Source: JAFEDN01 sp963795715
Lineage (GTDB): Bacteria > Pseudomonadota > Gammaproteobacteria > Coxiellales > Coxiellaceae
Assembly: GCA_963795715.1 (NCBI GenBank)
Contig: CAWCIY010000002.1
Span: 868,001 to 932,000 of the forward strand
Reading direction: 5' to 3'
DNA: 64,000 nucleotides
Both the position numbers and the translations under genes were made by a program. The notes under the pieces were generated by a model. That model worked only from the letters and a program-made list of their open reading frames with translations. It searched no databases and had not been told where the DNA came from. Shown piece after piece: positions 9,701 through 17,676 of this stretch (its first letter is position 1; each line of letters starts with the position of its first letter).

Positions 9701-10834
9701 AGTAGATTGTTTTTTATGCGAAAGATAGTGTATAGGCCTTAACTTTGTTTTACTGGTTTGTCGCCAGATTATAAGAGTTTTGTAATTTTTTATGAGAGCA
9801 AGAGCATCTAGCACAGAAGGCACTGCATAAAGACCCCCAAGACTATTTTGTGCTACCAGTGGAGAAAGCTGTGCTAATTGCTTAACTAACCTATTGTCAC
9901 CTAAAGCAATTAATTCTGACTTAAGATGGGCAAGAATGCCTGGAGACTCTAGTAATTCTTCCTTAGTTAAGGTAGCGGTAAATGGAATATCCAATGTATA
10001 GGTTTTTCTTTTAAAATGCAGGCGCCAGCCTTCCGAATTATTTTTATAGAGGATAGCCGATGCTTGAGAAATGTCTTGATCGCAACGGATAATGGCTTGT
10101 TCAAGTGCTGCGGTTTCTTCTACATTCCCGGCTGTTACATCTAAGACTTCAAAATGAATGCCGAAAAAATATTTTAAATATCGATATTGAACAGTTGATA
10201 ATTGCAAGTAATCATTCAACTTTTCATTTACTACCTGCAGACTCATCCAAGATTGCATAAAATCTTGATAAAAAGGTTGTTCCAGAAGCCCATCTTTATC
10301 CATGTAGCGATGATGCAAGTAAAGGAATATAAATCCAACCAATTTTTTAAAAATTTTTTCAGGTAATTCACTCACTTGCTTTATATCTTTGGTAATATTT
10401 ATAATTTTGCTTTTAACTGAAATCAAAACCGATAATTTTTTGATCTCATCCATTCTCTCATAGACAACATCGCCAGATATATTTTCCAATATTTTATTTA
10501 TCACTTGGTAAAAATTACTTTTAACTTCATCCATTTGGTGGATAAATATTTCGAGCTCTTTTTTAATAAAGTTAGGAAAACTATCCTGTTGTAAATAATA
10601 ACGAATATCTTCATTTATAAAATCATTAAAAGTGAAACCAGTATTTTTAAAATACTCATATTTTTTCTCAGAAATTATATTATAGCTATTAATTGCTCGG
10701 TTTAATATGGATATGTCTGCCAAAGTTAATTCCATAGCCTCATCAAGGCTCTTATTGCCGGAAGGACTAGATTCTACAGTTTCTGTTGAAAAATAATATC
10801 GAGTATCATGGGCAATACCTGATCTCTTACTCAT
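6758..10834 (-). CDS. giant protein with an ankyrin-like segment and C-terminal coiled coil, putative effector
   Basis: The product is 1358 residues with no signal peptide or convincing membrane helix. The ATG at 10834 has GGGAG six bases before it. The first 1000 residues match no family I know; they are helical and rich in Lys, Glu, Ile and Leu. Around residues 1050-1110 lies an ankyrin-like unit (GNTLLHWAL, then YLFNHGACLSSLNHDHQNPLQF). A Ser/Asn-rich hinge lies near residues 790-815. A coiled coil runs about 1270-1315 (SLKEAHEEIRVLQSHNQQLE and following), and the tail is Ser/Arg-rich, ending CLIS. Large, unique, partly eukaryote-like proteins of this build in Legionellales are often Dot/Icm substrates, which I infer here without direct evidence. 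It is followed by nothing co-directional within 200 bases. Confidence 0.7.
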   Translation of the reverse strand: MSKRSGIAHDTRYYFSTETVESSPSGNKSLDEAMELTLADISILNRAINSYNIISEKKYEYFKNTGFTFNDFINEDIRYYLQQDSFPNFIKKELEIFIHQMDEVKSNFYQVINKILENISGDVVYERMDEIKKLSVLISVKSKIINITKDIKQVSELPEKIFKKLVGFIFLYLHHRYMDKDGLLEQPFYQDFMQSWMSLQVVNEKLNDYLQLSTVQYRYLKYFFGIHFEVLDVTAGNVEETAALEQAIIRCDQDISQASAILYKNNSEGWRLHFKRKTYTLDIPFTATLTKEELLESPGILAHLKSELIALGDNRLVKQLAQLSPLVAQNSLGGLYAVPSVLDALALIKNYKTLIIWRQTSKTKLRPIHYLSHKKQSTDSECHLLLYYPIKKIILKVNSKESKYEKKDYADEKLNKHALYIYLEETKIPTATVYFQGRMYYQFVENSYHQLIRTLQILQIPLPNAKLAEICLIHPQYIYEVASLCKIPAKYRLLNLETYELIARSPFNSILLPSGLEDCDIAIIQDMKYFESKDEIEKNIVRKVKCTPELHELPLVILFSEQVALYGKTLAGKWQLQLAPNLEPQLFANFISNKNPSDNKDYVIIPSEEVPIEVFEEIAKQEAHIPFDNYILYDVTENLKHSKRERWQEGYFFLTVDAFHRAAHKASYLPWVKGLLGVNSPKYFNQHLNNRRSNLFTVVYDYNNFLIHELIEIVKELYKEEEPKIIEFAEEKWKLELEQTEQEIKKGKTLDTEGNLLFSKQILLNNFIKDLEKYRFLPKKTKLELLNQDCHYDSTDNSLSRSNSKESLGSRESSLVDLSINSEIFIDHISEEKTYVKTQNISATIFSEFLVSIREKAYGVWLEQNPKLLEQIFLRIYKQIRTRLVASIKSKIALKIEEEERQVITEIIRKDYRIEDEVEIKENLLEMIIKEKIQLLLRFSEILLLHQSFKDFSKDWKWGHLILNLYDNLGKIKLHEPFILEAKLNVNSNEKCLKYQAELIYFLHKYLSRDKALYKILRSQYESDHQQWVFDFARQLLRSGIDKYHLNEATDPYSGNTLLHWALLLYSVYKSKPYLQQNMIMIIQYLFNHGACLSSLNHDHQNPLQFSQLVDRLGDRNEQLSNNYQLFYMSIKNIPIFSELSYLSLMTICQFLYDTWQALRKNRPNFKGLKEGQLQKVIIFLNEYITQALYTQNDQRLEEALTKLYSDKELWQGVCFIYMKQILEIKAPKVESLARNNTCLDQKSYAGVFPLTLGQSCDELSESKKVRKDKYGRIEISQMVGSLKEAHEEIRVLQSHNQQLEDRVKKLEQLINESKIILEAKNESSYRPEFVHTLKSFESGSGALRTDNITVRSSCLIS

Positions 10835-10940
10835 AGCAAAGCTCCCTATTCTATTCTTCTTTGAGGCAAGTGTTCACGCTCAAGTAACAATCCTAAAGAT
10901 TCCTATTTGTAAAAAATATCCGTAGCAAATACGGAAAAAT

Positions 10941-11891
10941 TCAGGTTTTATTGAGTAAATTTTGTAAAGGGGAAAAAGCTGACTGTAAATGTTCATTCAA
11001 CTGTGATCGCTGCGGGAAATTAAATTTTTGCCTAATTTTTTCTATGTAAGTTTCGATTGTACGAGGAGAGAGATTCATCAATTTGGCAATTTCTTTGGCT
11101 GTATATGATTTCATTAAATAGGTAGCACATATCATTTCCTGCTTAGTTAAATAATTATTGCTACTCATTACGTAATAACGATTAATCTTCATTTGTTCTA
11201 ATACTGTTCTCAGTTCATTCGTTCTAATTGAACTTTCAACACGAGCTAAGCAAAAAGGTTTAACCAGTTTATTTTGTTCAGCCTCACGAATTAAGCATTG
11301 TGCTTTATCAAGGAAATATAAACGAAAATGATCAAATATTTCCATATTGTTAATAACATAAGAATAATTTAAAGGATAATTTTGTGGAATAAAAAATATA
11401 AAAGCTTCGTCAAATTCTTCTTTTTTAAAACTCATAACGAAGCGATCGAAAATATTTTGATTCTGTAGTTCATAATGCTTTTGCTCAATACAAAATTTTT
11501 TAAAAAAGTTTAATCTTTCCGGAATAAGATTAATGACGTCTGATTGAAAATAATACCTGAAATTTTTGTCGGTTAATAAGTCGTCGATAGACTTTCTCTC
11601 TTTAGAATATTCTGCGTTAAAAATATACATTTTATTGCTATATAAATCATACAAACTTTCAGTAGTTGTGGTTAAAATAGCTCTACTGCCATCTTTGTAT
11701 CTTCTACAAAAAGTGAAATGTACAAATTCAAAAGCTTCTAGAATGGGCTTACTGATTTGGAAAATTTCATTTCCCGTCCTAAAAGAAACATGTTTCCTAT
11801 AATTATTCATTTTTTTTTCGTAAAGAAATTTAAAAACTAAAGCTAGCCAGGGGACTGCTCGTATTTTAAAAAGATTGGAATAATAATACAA
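10941..11891 (-). CDS. LuxR-type transcriptional regulator
   Basis: The longest reading is 316 residues from a TTG at 11891; an ATG at 11810 (289 residues) begins MNNYRKH and is a likelier start, though neither has a clear ribosome site. The last 65 residues form a LuxR/GerE helix-turn-helix: LTKQEMICATYLMKSYTAKE, then IAKLMNLSPRTIETYIEKIR with the SPRTIETY recognition helix. The N-terminal 220 residues match no known ligand-binding domain. It should bind DNA in the cytoplasm. It lies directly upstream of the giant gene on the same strand (about 100 bases away), so it may regulate that gene, but this is only positional. Such orphan LuxR proteins are common in Legionella and Coxiella relatives. 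Confidence 0.75.
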   Translation of the reverse strand: MYYYSNLFKIRAVPWLALVFKFLYEKKMNNYRKHVSFRTGNEIFQISKPILEAFEFVHFTFCRRYKDGSRAILTTTTESLYDLYSNKMYIFNAEYSKERKSIDDLLTDKNFRYYFQSDVINLIPERLNFFKKFCIEQKHYELQNQNIFDRFVMSFKKEEFDEAFIFFIPQNYPLNYSYVINNMEIFDHFRLYFLDKAQCLIREAEQNKLVKPFCLARVESSIRTNELRTVLEQMKINRYYVMSSNNYLTKQEMICATYLMKSYTAKEIAKLMNLSPRTIETYIEKIRQKFNFPQRSQLNEHLQSAFSPLQNLLNKT

Positions 11892-11900
11892 CTATAGTTT

Positions 11901-12616
11901 TTATCGCGGGATGACGGATAACAAAGAATTATTAATTTGAAGTAATAAATCATGCGGATTGGAAGCTTGAATAATGGGCCTTCCAATGACTAAATAATCT
12001 GCGCCTGCAGAAATAGCTTCTGTTGGTGACATAATACGTTTTTGGTCATCTTCAGTTTCCTTCTGTAAACGAATTCCAGGGACAACCAGCAAAAATTCTT
12101 TCGGTAGATGCTTTCGCAATAATTCAGCTTCATGCGCTGAGCAAACGATACCATCTAAACCAGCTTGATGAGCTGAATTCGCCATCCGGAGAACCATCTC
12201 AGCAGCGGAATGACGATAACCTATGGTAGATAAGTCGTGATCATTTAAACTAGTTAAAATGGTAACACCCAGGAGTAAAGGTTTTCTGCCAGCATAATTT
12301 TGAATTGCAGAATAAGCTGCCTGCATCATTTCCTTACCGCCACTGACATGAACGTTGACCATCCACACTCCTAATTGAGCTGCCGCCAAACAAGCGCCAG
12401 CTACTGTTTGCGGAATATCATGGAATTTCAAATCTAAAAAAATCTCAAATCCTTTCTGTTTTATTTTTTCCAGTAATGCCTGGCCCATAATGGGTAAATA
12501 AAATACTGCCGATTTTTACTCGGCAGAGAGCTGGGATCTAATTTTTGCAAAAAATCCAGCGCCGCTACATCAGTCGCATGATCTAAAGCGACAATAATTT
12601 TAGGATCTAAATTCAT
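11901..12616 (-). pseudogene. pyrF: orotidine 5'-phosphate decarboxylase, frameshifted
   Basis: PyrF decarboxylates OMP to UMP. The start at 12616 has AAGGAG seven bases ahead. The N-terminus reads DPKIIVALD; the downstream frame has FLDLKFHDIP (catalytic Asp-Lys-x-x-Asp), MVNVHVSGG, VVPGIR and YLVIGRPI, all PyrF hallmarks. Two extra bases break it: one near 12527, after FLQKLDPS (the correct frame continues LCRVKIG), and one near 12487, after HYG. With both removed the gene is full length at about 238 codons. Gene order lapB-pyrF is the conserved gammaproteobacterial one. The last residues (VIPR) and the stop come from half of a REP-like palindrome. Real decay and sequencing error cannot be separated here. 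Confidence 0.85.
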
Positions 12617-12632
12617 TAAGTCACTCCTTCGG

Positions 12633-13803
12633 CTATCTTTTGAATGGCCGGCTGGTCTGCCAATGGTGACAACTTGGACAATTCCAAAATAATATCGGCG
12701 CTGAAAACCCACAATGTCCACAGCGATACATTGATTTATTAGCCGAAATTGCTGGATAATACTTTGCAACATGTTAACTTTTCGCTCGGCCGTTGATGCG
12801 AACTGGTTAAATATAAGTTAATCAGTTGACTTGAACCTCGTAAACCGGAATCATTTTTAACATGTTGGGCAATGAATTCAATGGCGGCTTGATCGCCTTT
12901 AAAACGTTGAATGTAATTGGCAATGGTTAGCATGAAAAAGATATTGGGAAAATCCTCGTAAGCATTCTTGCAAATATTCTACCAATTCACGTTCTCGGCC
13001 TAATTTCTTGATAACATTGGCAAAGAGGTTGAATAATTTCAGGGATAAAATGAATATCTTGGACTTTCACTTGTTGATAGTGCCGGATGGCCTCATGATA
13101 ATGTTGTGTTTGAAAGGCTAGTCTCCCGGCAATTAAATTAGCCCGCACACAATTAGGATCAGCGCTGATTGCCTAATGAATATATTCCAAAGCTTCGGCA
13201 ATTTGTCCTTTGCCCGCTTCTTGTTCGGCCAATTCGCAATAAAATTGCGCCAAAATAGAATCGGTAGACTTCTCCCGTTTGAGCAGTAATTTTTTTGGTG
13301 ATTTCGATCGATTTAATCCAGGCTTTTTCTTGCTGATAAATATGTAATAAAAAATGTAAACTATTTTGCCGTTCTTCGTTCCAACCTTCTTTTAATTCGA
13401 CTAATTCTAAAAAAATTTGTTCGGCCCGATCCAATACTCCAGCCCGTAAATAATCTTGCCCTAAAGCAAATAATGCTTGAATATGATAGCGCTTATCTAA
13501 TTCTGGGCGGGCCAATAAATTTTGATGAATGCGAATTGCTCGATCCACTTCGCCACGCTGGCGAAATAAATGACCTAAAGCTAGATGGATTTCTGCGGTA
13601 TCACTGTCCACTTCAGATAATTTTATAAATACATCGATGGCTTTATCAGATTGTTCATTGATTAGATAACTCAATCCTTGAAAGTAATCACGGCGCAATT
13701 GATTGGAAACTTGCGAGGCGGCGCCCCGATCACGCTTGCCCACATACCAGCCAAAAGTAGCGGCAATAGGCAACAATAAAAAATGTAAAGCTCTAATTAC
13801 CAC
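12633..13803 (-). pseudogene. lapB: LapB (YciM) LPS-assembly regulator, multiply broken
   Basis: LapB is an inner-membrane TPR protein with a C-terminal rubredoxin-like zinc knuckle that controls LPS synthesis. The GTG at 13803 has GGAG ahead. The first 165 residues are intact: a membrane anchor (ALHFLLLPIAATFGWYVG), then TPR units. Later parts are found only by switching frames: FYCELAEQEAGKGQ, ADPNCVRANLIAGRLAF, MLTIANYIQRFKGD, YRCGHCG and NCPSCHHW. I count at least six one-base indels (near 13283, 12985, 12950, 12745, 12705 and 12690) and an in-frame TAG near 13177 where the family has a sense codon. It lies between rpsA and pyrF as in other gammas. It has the most lesions of any gene here, so genuine decay is possible. 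Confidence 0.8.
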
Positions 13804-13818
13804 AGTTTTCTCCGCTAC

Positions 13819-13895
13819 GTCATCCCGCGACTTGATCGCAGTATCTAGGAATTCTCGCTAAATCCCAAGATCCCGCGAACAAGTCGCGGGATGAC
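13819..13895. repeat. inverted pair of REP-like palindromes between rpsA and lapB
   Basis: Two REP units face each other, TCATCCCGCGACTTGATCGC then GATCCCGCGAACAAGTCGCG plus GGATGA, 77 bases in all. The arrangement resembles a BIME. It may act as a transcription attenuator or mRNA stabiliser after rpsA. Confidence 0.75.
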
Positions 13896-13917
13896 TATAC
13901 AGATTTACGTCTGTCTG

Positions 13918-15587
13918 CTATTCCTGAGAATCGTCGCTCTCTTTATTTTTCATTTGCTCTTTCAACAAATCACCCAAAGTAGTTTTAGTGGATTCTACGC
14001 CTAAGGAACTCTTGGTTGCTGGTTTAGATTGGGTCGCTTTATGTGAAACCTGCAACTGACGATTTTTACGATCAACATTAATCACTTTCACATCAATTTT
14101 ATCGCCTTCTTTCAATTCTTCACGTAAGTCTTCAGTTCTTTGATAACTATATTCGCTAATTCGTAATTGACCAAATACTTGATCAGCTAATTGCACGGTG
14201 GCTCTTTTTGCTTCTACAGCAGTCACTGTCGCTTCAAAGCTATCGTTTTTATCACGACCTTCCATAAATTCAGTCACCGGATCTTCTTCCAATTGACGAA
14301 TACTTAAAGAGATTCGTTCACGATCAGGATCAATACCCAAAATAACAGCTTCGACTTCTTCACCTTTACTATATTTACGCACAGCTTGATCGCCAGGTTC
14401 ATTCCAAGAAATATCAGATAAATGGATCAAGCCGTCAATATCCCCTTCTAAACCAACAAAAATACCAAAATCGGTAATTGAGCGAATTTTACCTTTGACT
14501 TTTTCACCTTTTTGATGTTTTTCAGCAAATTCTTGCCAAGGATTTGGCTTTGCATTGTTTAATACCTAAAGAAATGCGGCGGCGGTCTTCGTCTACTTCC
14601 AACACCATTACTTCTACTTCATCGCCTAATTGAACGACTTTACTGGGATGAATATTTTTATTAGTCCAATCCATTTCAGTCATGTGCACTAAACCTTCAA
14701 CACCTTCTTCTAATTCCACAAAACAACCATAATCGGTAATATTGCTGACCGACCCAAAAATACGCGAAGATTTTGGATAACGGCGGGCAATATTGCGCCA
14801 AGGATCTTCCATAAGCTGCTTCATACCTAATGAAATACGATTTTTTTCCCGATCAAATTTGAGAATTTTAACCCGGTGTTCTTCACCTACTTTCAGAACT
14901 TCGCTGGGATGCTTGACACGTTTCCAAGAAATATCTGTCACATGCAGTAATCCATCAATACCACCTAAATCTAAGAATGCGCCGTAATCAGTAATATTTT
15001 TAACAATACCGATGACTTCTTGGCCTTCTTGTAATTCATCTAAACGGGCTTCACGTTCAGCACTGGTTTCTCTTTCTAGGATCGCACGGCGTGATAACAC
15101 CACATTATTGCGCTTTTGATCCATTTTAATGATTTTAAATTCTAAAGATTTGCCTTCTAAATACCCAGGATCGCGCACTGGTTTAACATCCACTAATGAA
15201 CCCGGTAAAAATGCGCGGACAGAATCAATTTCAACGGTAAAGCCGCCTTTAACCCGCTCAATAATGGTTCCGGTAATGGGCTCGCCGATTTCATAAGCTT
15301 TTTCTAATTCAACCAAGTTCTTGCGCGGCGGGCTTTTTCGCGCGATAAACGGGTTTCACCAAAGCCGTTTTCAACGGTTTCAATAACTACATCGATATTA
15401 TCGCCTACAGAAAGTTGTTCATCAGGAGAATTCACTGGCGGGAATCACTGCATCTGATTTTAAACCGGCATTCACGACTACTTGGCCGGGATGTAATGCA
15501 ATGATTTTAGCTTTAACTAAGACTGCCAGGACGTAAATCTAATTTAGCAATACTTTCTTCAAATAATTGGGCAAAATTTTCGTTCAT
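13918..15587 (-). pseudogene. rpsA: 30S ribosomal protein S1, frameshifted
   Basis: S1 recruits mRNA to the small ribosomal subunit. From the ATG at 15587 (AAGG six bases ahead) to the stop is about 556 codons, the normal length, with six S1 repeats. Clear repeats include VKGGFTVEIDSVRAFLPGSL, ITDYGAFLDLGGIDGLLHVT, ITDYGCFVELEEGVEGLVHM and IHLSDISWNEPG. Four one-base changes break the frame: an extra T near 15524 (after RPGSL), an extra T near 15438, a missing base near 15318 (TWVELEKA expected) and an extra A near 14553 (CKANPWQEF expected). S1 is essential in gammaproteobacteria, so sequencing or assembly error is the simplest reading, but that is inference. It follows cmk as usual. No ihfB gene follows. 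Confidence 0.88.
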
Positions 15588-15904
15588 ATTTACCTTTTAA
15601 AATGGAACCACGCCTTTAAAGTTCTAAACATTAAATCGTGGGTAAAAATTAACTCTTGTCTTCCCATCCAGAGAAGACTCCACATGACAAATTAGCATTA
15701 TATTAGCTTAAGGTCAAGCAAAGGCTAGCAGAAAAAAATGGTCTATTTTTTTTCATTAATTGGCGAAAATTTGCAAATATCAGAATCCGAAGAAGAACCT
15801 GAAGTCGCGCGGTGGTTGAATATGCTACCTTATCGGCCGCTGAGTATTTATCATGTCTTATTAGAAATGGCCGAAATCGTTTTAAAATTGTACCCCCACC
15901 CAAG
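15588..15904. other. 317-base gap upstream of rpsA
   Basis: Holds the candidate rpsA promoter (15689-15717) and a roughly 95-base leader before the rpsA start. A short plus-strand frame at 15738-15953 has no ribosome site and runs into cmk, so I do not call it. I see no RNA gene. Confidence 0.5.
15689..15717 (-). promoter_or_regulatory. candidate rpsA promoter
   Basis: On the minus strand, TTGACC (15717-15712) and TAATTT (15694-15689) are 17 bases apart, and TGC just before the -10 gives an extended -10. It lies about 100 bases upstream of the rpsA start. Confidence 0.5.
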
Positions 15905-16579
15905 CTATAAATTAGACAAAATTTTGGAAAATACTTCGTCGACCGTTAAGTAGGTAGTGTCAATCACGATAGCGTCTGGCGCCGGTATAAGGGGAGCTAT
16001 AGTTCTTTGGCGGTCGCGTTCATCTCGAATTAATAAATCTTTATGTAAAGCTTCGTAATCGGTCTGAATGCCCAGCTTCTGCAATTGCAGCTGACGCCTC
16101 CGCGCTCGCTCCTCAGCGGTGGCTGTCAAAAAGAACTTTTTCCAGGCATCCGGAAATATCACCGTACCCATATCTCGTCCATCTGCCACCAAACCAGGGG
16201 GCTGCCGTAAATCTCTTTGTCTTTGCAGTAAGGCTTCCCGCACAAAAGGCTTAGCCGAAATTTCGGAAGCCATTTTGGCGCAGGCTTCGGTTCGAATAGC
16301 ATGGCTGACATCATGCCCGTCACAGCACATTTGCGCTTCCGAACCTTCGCTGTCAGCAGTAAAAGTAATTTTCAATCTAGTTAAAAGGTTGATCAATTCT
16401 TCATCGTGGCTGGGAGAAATTTGATAATTTAACACTGCCCAAGCCAGAATTCGGTATAAAGCTCCGCTGTCCAGCCAATGCCAGTGGAGATATACAGCCA
16501 GCCGTTGAGCGATAGTGCCTTTACCACAACCCCCCGGCCCATCGATCGTAATCACTGGAACTGTTTGTTCATTAACCAT
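15905..16579 (-). CDS. cmk: cytidylate kinase
   Basis: Cmk phosphorylates CMP and dCMP with ATP. The product is 224 residues, normal for the family. The P-loop is IDGPGGCGKGT (residues 11-21); WLDSGALYR follows, then VADGRDMGTVIFPDA, the conserved VxxGRDxGTVVFP signature, and the lid segment RARRRQLQLQ with RDERDR. It is cytoplasmic. It sits between serC and rpsA on the same strand; the usual gammaproteobacterial neighbour aroA is absent from the gap with serC (11 bases). There is no clear ribosome site before the ATG at 16579. The frame is intact although rpsA and gyrA on either side of this block are broken. Confidence 0.93.
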   Translation of the reverse strand: MVNEQTVPVITIDGPGGCGKGTIAQRLAVYLHWHWLDSGALYRILAWAVLNYQISPSHDEELINLLTRLKITFTADSEGSEAQMCCDGHDVSHAIRTEACAKMASEISAKPFVREALLQRQRDLRQPPGLVADGRDMGTVIFPDAWKKFFLTATAEERARRRQLQLQKLGIQTDYEALHKDLLIRDERDRQRTIAPLIPAPDAIVIDTTYLTVDEVFSKILSNL

Positions 16580-16590
16580 AACTCACGCAA

Positions 16591-17676
16591 TCACAGACTG
16601 GAGTATTTTTCGGCAAATTTCTGCATAAATTCAATTAAAGCATCCACGCCTGATTCAGTCATGGCGTTGTACAAACTGGCGCGAAAACCTCCTAGACTGC
16701 TGTGGCCTTTGAGTCCGATCAGTCCTGCGGCTTTTGATTCTTGCAAAAACAAGGGCTCCTTCTCTTTATCTGCCAGTGTAAAGATCACATTCATGCGTGA
16801 ACGGTACTGCGGTTGGACGGGATTTTGATAGAACTGGCTTTGATCGATATAGTGATACAGCTTGGCGGATTTACGTTGATTTAGCTCACCCATGGCCGTT
16901 AACCCTCCCTGCTTTTTTAACCATTTAAAAATCAGTCCCATTACATACCAAGGAAAAGTAGCTGGAGTGTTATACATCGATTTGTGTTTAACCTGCACCG
17001 AATAATTTAAAATGGTAGGTGTTATGGCTTGAGCCGGTCGCAAAAGCAAATCGTCTCGTATAATTATTAAGGTTATTCCGGCAATTCCTAGGTTTTTTTG
17101 TGCACCCGCATAAATTAAACCATAACGAGTCACATCCAAGGGCCGGGATAAGATACTAGAACTCATATCACAAATTAAAGGAACTTTGCCTGAAGCCGGG
17201 ACGATGGGAAATTCTATACCGTGCACAGTCTCGTTTTCGGTATAATGCAGATAGGCGGCATGATTATAATCCAGCCAATCCTGTTCGGGAATCATGCTTT
17301 GGTAAAGATTGGACTCATTACTCGCAACGATTTGAACATCGGCATAACGTTTGGCTTCTTCGCTGGCAATTTTGCTCCACATTCCCGAAATCACATAAGC
17401 CACCTGTGTTTTTGGTGTTGCCAGATTGAGCGGAATTGCTGCAAATTGACCGCGAGCACCGCCACCTAAAAATAATAGACGGTAGTTTTCAGGTAAGTTT
17501 AATAAATCTCGGCAATCTCGTTCGATTTCTGCTATCAAAGCTCCGAATTCTGAGCTGCGATGAGAAATTTCCATGACTGAAGCACTGGTGTCGCGCCAAT
17601 TCAACAATTCATCATAAGCCTGACGCAACACTTCCGGTGGCAGCATGGCCGGGCCCGGACTGAAATTATAGATCAT
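16591..17676 (-). CDS. serC: phosphoserine aminotransferase
   Basis: SerC is the PLP enzyme converting 3-phosphohydroxypyruvate to phosphoserine, also used in pyridoxine synthesis. It is about 361 residues from the ATG at 17676, beginning MIYNFSPGPAMLP, the family's hallmark start. GGGARGQFAA is the cofactor-phosphate loop, SSSILSRPLDV follows, and YAGAQKNLG contains the Schiff-base lysine (near residue 196). The C-terminus GLKGHSSLGGFRASLYNA is also diagnostic. The start overlaps the gyrA stop by 11 bases, so translation is likely coupled to gyrA. The frame is intact. Confidence 0.95.
   Translation of the reverse strand: MIYNFSPGPAMLPPEVLRQAYDELLNWRDTSASVMEISHRSSEFGALIAEIERDCRDLLNLPENYRLLFLGGGARGQFAAIPLNLATPKTQVAYVISGMWSKIASEEAKRYADVQIVASNESNLYQSMIPEQDWLDYNHAAYLHYTENETVHGIEFPIVPASGKVPLICDMSSSILSRPLDVTRYGLIYAGAQKNLGIAGITLIIIRDDLLLRPAQAITPTILNYSVQVKHKSMYNTPATFPWYVMGLIFKWLKKQGGLTAMGELNQRKSAKLYHYIDQSQFYQNPVQPQYRSRMNVIFTLADKEKEPLFLQESKAAGLIGLKGHSSLGGFRASLYNAMTESGVDALIEFMQKFAEKYSSL

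Noticed and set aside
15738..15953. Plus-strand open frame of about 70 codons
   Set aside because: No ribosome site, runs into the 3' end of cmk and matches no family I know.
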